In this document: positions 19,921-29,880 of the stretch, piece by piece
How the letters are laid out: each line of letters begins with the position of its first letter
Position numbering within the stretch: position 1 is the stretch's first letter
From: Lineus longissimus
Lineage: Eukaryota > Nemertea > Pilidiophora > Heteronemertea > Lineidae
Assembly: GCF_910592395.1 (NCBI RefSeq)
Contig: NC_088322.1
Span: forward strand, 3,598,001 to 3,662,000
Length of the DNA stretch: 64,000 bases
Direction: 5' to 3'
Program-made: the position numbers and the translations under genes
Notes under the pieces: generated by a model
The model's input: the letters and a program-made list of their open reading frames with translations, nothing else
What the model was told of the DNA's origin: nothing
Databases searched by the model: none

Positions 19921-21321
19921 CTACGCTAAATCTGCATACAAGTGTTCCTTCAGACACTTGTAGTCACTGGGAGAAAGTTCGTCTACGTTTCCACGTAGAA
20001 GATCATTTACAAAAAGTACATGATAGTATACACACAATGAGATTGGACTATTCGATATGGTTGGTCGCACAATAGGATTACACGACCTTTGAATGTTCGG
20101 ATAGGCAAGTATAGTATTTGTAATCAATTTCGAAAGTTTCGAATTGTCCCTGTATTTCGAGTACGTTGTAACGATTTGGCTCATTACACCGTATGATATG
20201 GAAACCGGGCTCTTCGACCCAATGCCCAGAATATTGTTGATAAGAGTATCTACGTTCAAGTCTTGCATGGAAAGTTTATTTTCCTTGCACAAAAGTTCAA
20301 TACATTCGCGTGCAAGGGGAACAATTTTTAGGATATTTCCTCTTGCCCTTTTTCTCTTTATTCGGTTTTCATGTAGCTTCTCCTTCGCATCATCAACATC
20401 ATCATCATCCTCATCACCGTCGCTGTAGCATTCGCTGTCACTTGTGTCGCTTTCCATATTTTCGCCATCGACACTGACGTCGTCGCTGCTGTCACACCGT
20501 TCTCTCTCGGATTCATCATTTTCACCTTCAGCATCGCTGTTGCTATCCGCCACCTCTCGCTTTCGTCTAGTGGTCTCACCTTCGTAAAAATGCATGTTAA
20601 TAGGTTTTATATATCTCACCCAAAAACGATCAAAGTTGAACACTTCTTCTTCGATCACTTTACCCGTTGCATTGAAAATAACCCCAGGGGTCTGCGCAGC
20701 AACAAGCATGAAATTCGTACAACACACAGGGAGAGAATTGTCGCTGAATGGGCACATGCACATTTGATATGCGACATCCAGAGGAATTGCACCGTCAACG
20801 TCCATCGAAAGGTACAAGTGTGGAGAGAAACATGGTGTGGACAACAACTCGTTTGCTTCGGTGTAAACGGCCGCGTGCAAACACGAGGCATCCTTTTCGA
20901 AGAGTATTGGCACGTATTTAAGTATGCACCGAACATAACGACACAACATACGAGCGAAATGATAGAAATGAAGCAAAGACGGAAGGGGCAGCTGTTTCCT
21001 GGCATTTTTTTCCTCTCCCTCTCCCTCGCCCTCTTCCTCACCGTCCTGTTCATTCTGTTCAGTGGTATCGCGCTTACGCTTGCCCTTACATAACGAAGCC
21101 ACACATATACCACCGGCGCTGGCATTGGGAATTGTTTCCAAAAGCATAAGATTTTTCATCTCAGATTTTATAGCGTATAGCAAACACGCATAAGTATGTG
21201 CTTCATTGCACCGTCCGAGAGTGGGGTGGTTGTAAATCACTTCGATGACCCTCTGTGTAAAGTATTTCGTATTAATATTTTGTGATTGTTTCGCTACACT
21301 TTTCTTTGATTTCTTTTTCAA
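19921..21321 (-). CDS. Unknown protein, C-terminal part of a split gene, 466 codons
   Basis: The frame has no ATG at its start; it begins in a lysine-rich stretch (KKKSKKSVAKQ). Immediately upstream another minus-strand frame (21329-21541) ends in the same lysine-rich run, one base out of phase at a run of six A, so the two are probably one gene. Features: a helical N-terminal region, an acidic run (DGEEEGEGEGEE), a cysteine-rich middle (MCMCPFSDNSLPVCC), a long acidic Ser/Asp stretch and a helical C-terminus. No family is recognised. The 5' end appears to lie beyond the RAG1-like transposon, at 27302-27622. Confidence 0.55.
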   Translation of the reverse strand: MKKKSKKSVAKQSQNINTKYFTQRVIEVIYNHPTLGRCNEAHTYACLLYAIKSEMKNLMLLETIPNASAGGICVASLCKGKRKRDTTEQNEQDGEEEGEGEGEEKNARKQLPLPSLLHFYHFARMLCRYVRCILKYVPILFEKDASCLHAAVYTEANELLSTPCFSPHLYLSMDVDGAIPLDVAYQMCMCPFSDNSLPVCCTNFMLVAAQTPGVIFNATGKVIEEEVFNFDRFWVRYIKPINMHFYEGETTRRKREVADSNSDAEGENDESERERCDSSDDVSVDGENMESDTSDSECYSDGDEDDDDVDDAKEKLHENRIKRKRARGNILKIVPLARECIELLCKENKLSMQDLNVDTLINNILGIGSKSPVSISYGVMSQIVTTYSKYRDNSKLSKLITNTILAYPNIQRSCNPIVRPTISNSPISLCVYYHVLFVNDLLRGNVDELSPSDYKCLKEHLYADLA

Positions 21322-21328
21322 ATTCTTT

Positions 21329-21541
21329 TTACCCTTTTTTCTTCTTTCCAGTTACCGATGATGCGCCGTCGTCACTTGTACTTTCGATCAATCGCTTCAG
21401 ATTCACTGGTAACAGCTTAACGTTTAACGGTCGATTTCGGCTAATCATTTTCCACGCAGTATTCAGATGTTTCGAAATTCGTGGATAATACACCTTCGCA
21501 AAAGTATCGATGTAATTGTATACGCCACACGGCGGTTCAAA
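21329..21541 (-). pseudogene. Middle fragment of the split viral gene
   Basis: A 70-codon frame without a start (first residues FEPPCGVYNYIDTF) ends at 21329 in a lysine run. It is cut on its 5' side by the left end of the RAG1-like transposon. A run of six A at its 3' end marks the one-base phase change into the 466-codon frame. Confidence 0.5.
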
Positions 21542-21552
21542 TCACCATAAAT

Positions 21553-24500
21553 TGTGTGTTTTAGTTTTCTAGGCCACAGCAGTGATAATCATCAGCGGAA
21601 ATGGGGTCACTGTCATCTCCTTGGCAATACCTTTGTTTCAAAATGGCGGCCATGAATAGAATAGTGTGAGGTCTGCCACTTCTAATGACTAATAAATGTC
21701 TGTCTCTAAGTGAACTTTGTGTTTTCTTGTTTACTGCTTCCCGTATCACATATCTGATCATTAAGGTCAAATTCTTTTCTTGCTTCTCATTCTCAAAAGT
21801 GGTTCACACGTGGCATGACTGTAGCATTGGATTATGTGTGGTTTCCTCATGAAAGTGGATAATCTAGCATAAAATTTTGGGGGGTTCTCTGGTTCTGAGG
21901 CCAATTTTGTTTCTTTTATTCAATAAAGGATATCCTCAAATTTCGGAATATATCAGCATTAGTCTGTTAGGATTTGGATATTTCATGAATTCAAGGTTAT
22001 TTTGAACACCCATTGTCAAGGTACCTGTGAGTAGATTTTTCACTACTCTTGTAAATTTTGTGTCTTTTCCTTTTCTTTAAGCTTGATTTCATGTTGATAT
22101 GTTTTCTTTTTGTTGTTTCATTGTTTGTTGCATGCATTATTTTGATATCATTGCATTGTAATATGTCATTTTAACCCCTTTTTCACCATGCACGATCAAA
22201 TTACTCATTTGAACAATATTAATAGGGTGTGCAGAATATGTCTGAGACCAGCACAATCACCAAGTCAAGTTCAGAAAAGAAAGTCACCTCTTTTGTGCAA
22301 TAACTATGTAGAAGGGATTTCTTCCACCTGGTGTTTAGATATTCGGTGTGACGTTGCAGGGCAACACCCAGATAAATTGTGCATGCTGTGCTATATCTTC
22401 ATGAAGAAATATTCACCAGATTCATCTGTAGTTGCAGAGCAGAGAGTTTTGGCTGCTGATAATGAGCGGTTATTCACTCCATTCCTTCCAACTGAGGAGT
22501 CATGTAAAGTCTGTGCCAAAGTTGCTATTTATAAAAGGGGTGGGTGTAATGCGAGAGAAAAAAAGAAAGCAGGGCGACCCAGTAAGAAGAAACTAGACTT
22601 TGTTCTAGAAGATGCAGCAGATGGGATTTTTCAGCATTTATTTCCAGCTCATGAACAACGTATTCCCCTGTTAGGTGAATATGAAATTGTCGGTTTATCA
22701 GAGGAATTAAGTTCTACTTTTATTTGCTGTGTGTGTTCGAACATATATCACCCCCAGTCAGTCATAACCCCATGCCAGCATGTATTTTGTTCATCTTGTT
22801 TAAGCGTTTTGTTTTGCAACGCAAGGCTCAATACAATCAGTTGCCCTGATTGTAAAAGTAAAATTAGTTTCTGTGATATTAAGTCGGTTCCTGAAAGGTT
22901 TGGGAAACAGGTATTGCACTTGAAAGTACAATGTAAACTCTGTGGTGTTCAAAATAACCTGAATGATATTCAAAAACATGAGTGCAAGAAAACCCCTGAA
23001 AATGACAGCATTCTTGGTTTTCCACAAATTTCTACTCCGCCATCCACTCCTGCACACATTCCCGAAACTGACATGCCAGACCCACAAGAACCTGACATGC
23101 CAGAACCACAAGCACAACCTGACATGCCAGAACCACACACTCCTGTCATGGCAGAACCACAACCCAGAATAGCATTCCTCCATGGACAAGCAAAGACAAC
23201 ACCACTAGGTCCGGAGGAAGAATGCCTGTTGACTAGCCTTGTCCGCAGGAAACTCCAGTCATCTGCCAACAAGAAATTTCTAGTGTGTAAAACTGGAGGC
23301 CAGGTATGTATAATTCCTTTTTGTTCATGAAAATGTTATTTCAAATTTTCTCAAGTACCCAATTCAGTCTGTTGATTTGAAACTCTGCGAGTACCAGTAG
23401 TCAAAATACTATTTACAAGTTGATTCATCCTGATTACAGCCGATGTGTTTTAACAAACACATCAAACCTCGCAAGCCAACTGACAAGGTATCTTCTCCTA
23501 TAAAACGTTTGCGATCAAGAGAGATTGAAAAAACACGCAAGTTCGTCAGTGGAGGGAAGTCTCTTCTGCAACTTGGAAGAGAGCTCCGTGTCAAGAACAA
23601 AATATCGAAGCAGCTAATACTAGATCATGCAGGACTTAAAGTCGCCAAATTGGAAAGACATCTGCAATTGGCAATGAAATCGACGGTTGGTCTTTCTTGG
23701 AGACAGTCAAGAAAGTTAAAAAAGTATGATCAGTTTATAATAGCATCGTTTTCCGAATTTCTGAAAGTTAGAGGTTGTTTAAAATATAAATATTGTTCAG
23801 AATACATGTTTCTTATTTTATTCTCTACAGGTTTTTCAAAGCAATAGGGGTCAAATATGAAGGCGAAGGGGCGGCAAGAGATTTACAGAAATCACTTGTA
23901 GGTGACAACATCCGTGCAGAGATGGTTTTGTTCCAAGTGAGAGATGACCATTCTTCCGACAGCATTGGTGGTTACACCCTAAGGAAGGCTCCATACGCAT
24001 ATGCAGTTAGCCTGGAAAACTTGGTCTGTGATCACTTGGATGCCCATCTTAAGTAAGTCCCAGCATAATTATCCATTTCCCTGCAAATTGAAAGTTCCTC
24101 TTTTGCCATTTAACTTCTCAATTTCATCACACACTTTGGTACTTGTAACGGTAGTATGTCTATTTTGCAGGCTTGGTAATTTGAGGTGGCATGGAAACAT
24201 GCCAAAAGATGAGATTTGGTTAAAGATTGGCGGTGATAAGGGAGGGGACACAGTCAAGCTAGAGTTCCAAATAGCAAATGTGGAGAACCCAAATGCTGCT
24301 GCAAATACAATTGTATATTGCTATTATGAAGGCAGCGACAGTTACACGAACTTGCAGATAGCCTTTGACAGGTTCAAGGAAGACCTAAAAAATCTGCGAC
24401 TCTCTGCATGGAGGTAGGTCCTTATTTCGACTATATTTCTTTTTAATTTATATTATACCTTTACTAGTAGCACTCAGTTTTTACCCAAGCTCCCTCCGTT

Positions 24501-27313
24501 TTGGGCAAAATCTGGCATGTTTTTTGATAGTATTCTTTTTTACTTTCAGCGACAAGGAAATCAGAATGTTCCTTTTTGGCGACTACGAGTTTTTAACTAA
24601 GGTTTACGGGCTAAGCGGAGCATCTGGTAAGCAAAACAATATGTTGTATTTTCTGCATTGTATGCTGTCAAAACACTTATATATGAAACAATCAGAAGTT
24701 GCCAATCTGATTTTTAGGTCGTCATCCCTGCCTTTGGTGTGAAGTGACCAGTCAGGAGATGCAAACTCCGTTGGGTGCAAGAGGACATGCAGCAAAACGA
24801 TCAAAGCACACATTAACTCGTGATCACCGTCGATTCTTGAATGAAGGAAAGGGGATGATAAAAGATGCCAAAAACTACAACAATGTCATCAATGAAAAAC
24901 TAATTGGTATTCGTTTAAACCAGGTAAGGGATCAGTTTCACTTCAATGACTTGAAACAAATGCTTAACACATTTAATTTCATAAAACAACTTTATTATTG
25001 GTTATTCATTTTACCTGCAAGCATTTTGTTCTATTTTAGGTGTGTGTCCCCTACCTCCACATTCTGCTGGGTGTTGTTAAGAAGCACCATGAAATGCTAG
25101 AAGAGGAATGCCACACCCTCGATCTGCTAATTGCAGAAGACCAGGCCAGGCATGGTGGTCTTACCAATGAGGAAGGCCTTTATGCCACCTATGTTGAGAG
25201 TGTAAGGCGCTTACAGAAATTAGAAAGCAGAATCAGCCGGAAGAAAGCTGTTCTTGAACAGTATGATGAGAATACCACAATAGGACAGCTTGCTCAGCAA
25301 ACTGGAGACAAAAGATCATTAGAAAAAAGAATAGAAAAGCTTGTGAGTATACAAACAGTTTTATTGTTAGTTCATTGAGAAACAGTACCAGGTTGGGTGT
25401 ATTCAATAACAATTTCCAATATATTTTCACCATGTACCGGCATCTTTTTTTCAGGAAAAAGAAAAGACAGACTTGCAAAAAACTGCTGTGTTACATAAAG
25501 GAACAGGGAAGGTGGCATCAGAGCTGGATGTCGTGCTGAACCGACACAATATCTGCAGACAAGCCTATCATGGGAAAAGTTTCATTGGAAATCACTGCGC
25601 ACATTACCTCAAGGTAAGCCCATCACACTGATCAATGGATTTAAATTTCTTACACTCCTTAATATAACCTAAATGGTAAAGTAATTAATATTATTCTTTC
25701 ATTTCTTTTAGCCTGTAGTCTTTGAAGATCTAGGAACAAGTCTTATGGAAAAAACAGCAGAACTAAGTGGTGACGCTGACATTAACCGAAAGGCTGAAGT
25801 TATTGCTGAAAAATTCAACACCCTGAATTCCTTGCTTTCTGAAGTTCATGAGAAGGTTGGCCACGCCAAGCCAGTCCCTGAAGACGAGATACAGATGATC
25901 GGTAAATACTTACATCATTTTGATGAGTCAGTTAATTTACTGTGTTTGATATTCATTGAATCATTGCGATTTTGATTTCAGTATAGATTATAACATTCAT
26001 AAGAATAAAACCTTGTTTTTTTCAGAAGTGTGCATTCAGAAATATCTGAATTTCTACCGAAGACGACTCAAAGGAAGAATCTTCCCAAAGCTTCATTTTC
26101 TTGAAGACCACGTTGTTGCATGGATAAAGTTATGGGGCTTTGGTATGGGTCTGATGGGGGAACAAGGCGGCGAGTCAATCCATGCAGAAATTAACAGAAT
26201 TCAGAGGATTAACTGTGCAGTTTCGAACAAACTTCAAAAGTATGCTTCTATACTAAAAGAGCACCATACTCACAACCATCCAGAACTGAAGAAGAAGGGA
26301 GCCGAGGTGTGCGGATCGAATCAGAAAAAGGGAACAGGAAAGCTTAAGAAGACAGACAATTTGGATGACTAGTTTGAACACTTATACACCTGCTTGGTCA
26401 TTGAATACTGAATTGAATGCCTGATCTGAAGTGTGATCTGTCAGTTTTCTATTTTATTCTGTGCTTAAAGCTATTGCACCTTATGTTCGTTGTGTGAATT
26501 TATACAATATCAGTTTTAATTCTTCTGGGAATTTCGGTTTTAACAGAAAGAAGATTATGATATTGATTACAATGTAAGTTTGTGCATCGTGTGGCTTGGA
26601 TGGAGTTCATTTGTTATAACCAATAATGAATTTGATTTCCAGACATTTCATCATCAGATTTTTGAATTTCAGATATTAAAAGTAGTGGGTTAACGTACTA
26701 TGTTTTTGCTGTCAAATTTACAAAAACCTGTTCATTTGATATTTAAATCCATAATGAATGTTTCTGTCATTTTATACACCATTGTAACACTGTTAAACAT
26801 CAATATTACCCACAGTATACATCGACCAATAATGCTAACATTTGATGTGCAAGCGGTCACAGACTGAAATGGAGCAACTTTCAATTGCAAAAGTTGATCA
26901 GGGAAGTAAATCCTAACACCAAAGTTTTTACTGTTTCTGAAAGATGAAAAGATTCTCTTGATTATGGTAACTAAATTGTGTTCATAAGAACCAGAGATCA
27001 GTCATCAAAAGATTAATTAAAACACGCATAATTTACATGCAGAAAAATACTCGCAGAAGTTCACTTGCTTGTAGCTCAGTAACTACTGAACCGATTTCAG
27101 TGATTCAAACACCCAGTTATAGCCTGGAATGTCTATTTCAAGACACACACTGTCCCACCTTGGTAACCCCATCCAGGAAGCAAGTAAAAATAGAATAATA
27201 TGTGAGCCCCAGTCATGCGAGGTCAGCAGTTGATTGTCTGAACTCCAAGTAGGCCAGTCAAGATCATTGGAATGCGATAGGTAATTACTATGGCCTAGAA
27301 ACTAAAACACACA
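21553..27313. mobile_element. RAG1-like DNA transposon, about 5.8 kb
   Basis: The segment carries one intron-containing RAG1-like gene. Its ends are inverted: TGTGTGTTTTAG-TTTTCTAGGCCA at 21553-21576 and the reverse complement of nearly the same sequence at 27291-27313, with one indel. Inside that, the next 15 bp are weakly similar (left CAGCAGTGATAATCATC). A short GGCGGTTCA block lies in inverted orientation just outside both ends. I cannot see a clean 5-bp target duplication, so the exact ends are uncertain. No RAG2-like gene is seen in the 0.9 kb after the RAG1-like gene. Composition is unlike the viral flanks. Confidence 0.6.
22188..26372 (+). CDS. RAG1-like recombinase/transposase, 10 exons, 1048 aa
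   Basis: Ten exons keep frame with GT-AG sites: 22188-23303, 23440-23723, 23831-24052, 24171-24413, 24550-24626, 24718-24923, 25040-25342, 25455-25613, 25712-25901 and 26026-26372. The N-terminus has the RAG1 pattern: VCRICLRP, a W..DIRCDV...HP..LC..C block, a second CxxC block, then a C3HC4 RING at about 180-220 (CCVCSNIYHP, CQHVFCSSC, CPDCK). The core has candidate catalytic Asp563 (GGDKGGD), Asp633 (FLFGDYEFL) and Glu979 or Glu983 (MGEQGGESIHAE), plus zinc ligands Cys652/Cys655 and His957/His962. Asp to CxxC spacing (19) and His to His spacing (5) equal those of vertebrate RAG1 (708 to 727; 937 to 942). Such proteins cut and join DNA. The frame is fully intact. Related to the N-RAG/Transib/ProtoRAG group; which branch needs a tree. 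Confidence 0.82.
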
Positions 27314-27622
27314 CACTGAACCGCCGTGGCCACCAGTTGCCTCGGATAAACATTCTTCAATCATACCACACGCCGTTACATGATTCAATTGGTAATCAGA
27401 ATACTCGTCGTCAGTCTCTCCTTCGATCTTGTCTATAGGTAATTGTACCGTACACTTTTCGAGGTAATCCATAAACGTCTGTGTACTGGTATTGTATACA
27501 TGTATAGTATTTTTTACACTGTCTTTTCGAAAAACTTTATTCAACATGTCCGTAAATTCTATTTCCAAATCAACCGTCCTTGACTCGGGATTGCACACGA
27601 AAGCGTTTACAAAATGATCCAT
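27302..27622 (-). pseudogene. N-terminal part of the split viral gene
   Basis: ATG at 27622 (MDHFVNAFVCNPES) starts a viral-looking frame with beta-type and acidic segments. It runs into a glycine stretch (TGGHGGS), and its last codons and stop come from the transposon end. The matching downstream parts are on the same strand at 21329-21541 and 19921-21321, on the other side of the RAG1-like element. I infer one interrupted gene; the exact joint is unclear because the insertion ends are not fully defined. Confidence 0.5.
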
Positions 27623-29123
27623 TTTTGAGAGATTTATATTGGGGGTAGTTGGCGATAATGCGACGGATAATTACCACTCGGTATTTTCCCTTTGTCTGTG
27701 TGACAACAAATGAGCTAAAATGAGCCTAGTCCGAGTGTTTTGTATGCACACGTATGTCCATTTTAGGTGTGTACACATTTTTGTTGGTGTGGTAAATTCC
27801 GAACCACAACAAATTTAACAACAAATCCAGATGGTGCCCACGGTGCAAACAGCTAATGGGGCCCATCTGGGCATATGGGCTATATCTGGGTCAGCCCATC
27901 TGGACCCCATATTGCCGCCCATTTGTTCCCCAGATGGGTCCCAGATATTTTGCTTGCTGGGGAGTGTCAAAATTGTTCACAATGCGATAAAATAAACAAT
28001 AACGGTGAATATAAAAAAATCGAAACAAAAAATTTGTTGGACTTGTTGGACTTGGTGGTTTCTAGGATACATAATGGCCCCACATGGGCCAACCCAAATA
28101 GCCCAGATATAGCCCATATACCTGGGGTATTTAGGTGTGGTCCCCATGGCATGGGTTTGAATATATATGATTTCATTATTTCATCATTACAGCAGTTTTT
28201 GTGAGAATTTACATACATTCTGCATGAACATAAGCATGACAAATTTCTAGGGAACTGGAGACCAGTTCTTCCATCAAAAGAGTTCATATTTCTGCCTTCG
28301 CGGAAGCAAAATGAACTCTTCTAAGTAGAAGGTTCTAGAAAATAAAGAGTGAAGCCATATCTTCAACCTCAGAAAATCATCATTGGTTGGAGAAGGCCGA
28401 CTCTACAAGTGGTTGATGCAATTTGGGACTCAGAGGTCGACACTTTTTTCCTCTTGATTAATGGCGTGGGTAAGCTTTGAGCGGACTGGGAAAACATTTG
28501 CATCTCCTTTGCAATTCCATTCCTCCACTTGGAGTTCATTTTGGGTGTTATTTGTTGGGAAGGTTATTTTAATATTTCTAATTATGAGAATACATGATTT
28601 TTAGAAACACATCATTCATCAGAAGTGCTTTGGGGGGGGGGGGGGGGGTCACCTCACTGAAGCTCCCGAAACTGCCAATACCGAGCGCATATGAAACCCA
28701 TTGTTGGGAAACAAAATTAGTTGAACACTGTATAACACCATACGAAATCAGAGAGATTAATCATGGATAACATTTGTGTAAAGCCCACAGAATAACGACG
28801 GCATCGGCTATAGTAGTGCTGCATGGATCGTAAATAAATGGAACCAGTCCAAACATTCTCCATGCAGTACTGTAGCAGGAGTATGGTAATTTGGCTGATG
28901 ACGCGCTACGCACAGATCGTGACGTTGCAAATATCTCATTAAATCACTCCAATGTCAATTTTCTCGAAAGGCGGCTTTTCTTAGTCCACAAAACGCATCG
29001 CATAATGCCGATATATCGCCAGACATCACTTCCAGGCTGGATGTAGTACTGAATACTGTTTAAGTATAGAGATCTGATGACGCATAATCACCTATCTCAG
29101 ATATAACTATAAAGCAGTAAGAA
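27623..29123. other. Host-like spacer with GGGCCCATCTGGG-type repeats
   Basis: No convincing gene. From about 27830 to 27960 and again about 28075-28145 there are repeated, self-complementary words of the type CCCATCTGGG and CCAGATGGG, a style of repeat familiar from lancelet and other marine genomes. A hairpin near 28275-28318 pairs AAGAGTTCAT with ATGAACTCTT. The part after about 28900 may be viral again. Confidence 0.5.
28632..28648. repeat. Run of 17 G
   Basis: An uninterrupted homopolymer of 17 G in the host-like spacer. Confidence 0.95.
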
Positions 29124-29692
29124 GTGATCCGACAAAGACCTCGATGTGCTTGTGGTGCCGCCTATCGGCGGGTTCCGGGATCATTGGGTCAAGCTAACGT
29201 ACAATACGAAAATCGTGGTCCGATCGAAACGTTTCTACGTGATCAGTGCGAAGATTTTCAAAATCTTCTTGCAGACGGGGAAGCTGTTCTAAACGCTATA
29301 AAGGACACACGATTGAGAATTTGTTTGGAGGAAGATAACAGGAATACCCGGTATTTGGTACATTGTTTTGTAGATCTCTTTTCTCATTGTTCGTTTTACA
29401 GAATGTGGATGTTTCTGGTATGTTACCCGATGAAAATATACGGGCATCAACAGTTGCCCTGAGATGTGCTATTTTCTTTGCGATTAAGAAATATTGTGAA
29501 AATTTGTGCGGTGTAAAACCAGACCACGGTACACGAATTCCTTTTGACATGTTGTGTGTGTTAGTAATGCGTGTTAATAAGGCTACGAACAATGTGTTTC
29601 AGTCCTTTTACCGGTTTTATAACACATTAGTTGTACCATTCCGAAACACAATAATTGAAAACACTAACATTGACATTGATACCCTATACTGA
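29124..29692 (+). CDS. Unknown gene in two frames (intron or frameshift)
   Basis: The first part (from 29124, no ATG; RQRPRCACGAAYRRVPG) reads well to about 29355. The second reads well from 29413 (NVDVSGMLPDENIRAS) to the stop at 29690-29692. Joining at GTACATT (29359) and TTTTACAG (ending 29402) would remove a 44-bp intron and keep frame, but one or more base changes would also explain it. The second part has a truncated paralogue at 12789-13049, so the family is repeated in the locus. Function unknown; two conserved Cys in the KKYCENLCGV segment. Confidence 0.45.
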
Positions 29693-29699
29693 GAAGGCT

Positions 29700-29753
29700 G
29701 AGAATTTTCTAAGTCGCAAACTACTTCCACTATAAAACTTGTTAACTTCCTGG
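29700..29753. promoter_or_regulatory. Composite ETS/TTTTC motif
   Basis: GAATTTTCTAAGTCG followed by CTACTTCC, then GTTAACTTCCTGG at 29741-29753. It lies directly after the stop of the preceding gene and upstream of the large glycoprotein. Confidence 0.45.
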
Positions 29754-29880
29754 TAAATGAACAAATGTAACACATGTATGTATTGTTTGCTAAGATTGTT
29801 GAAACTTTGAAAATTACAAATACATTTTTGATATTTGTAGCCAAACAATTCATTTCTCTTACTTCATTCAGCGTAGCATC

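Noticed and set aside
19778-19930. Spliced start for the 19104 membrane-protein gene (GTAAGT near 19793, TTTTCAG inside the membrane segment)
   Set aside because: Joining these sites puts a stop in frame or leaves no upstream ATG; the unspliced ATG gives a complete membrane segment.
20590-21125. Long frames on both strands opposite the 466-codon gene (167 and 156 codons)
   Set aside because: Composition is that of antisense or shifted frames of the 466-codon gene; no start context or protein-like pattern.
22800-23272. Minus-strand frames of 129 and 100 codons with Cys/Trp/Gly repeats
   Set aside because: They are antisense to the Pro/Glu/Met-Pro repeat in exon 1 of the RAG1-like gene.
27875-28287. 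Frames of 109 and 106 codons in the GGGCCCATCTGGG region
   Set aside because: They translate the self-complementary repeat on both strands and have no protein-like character.
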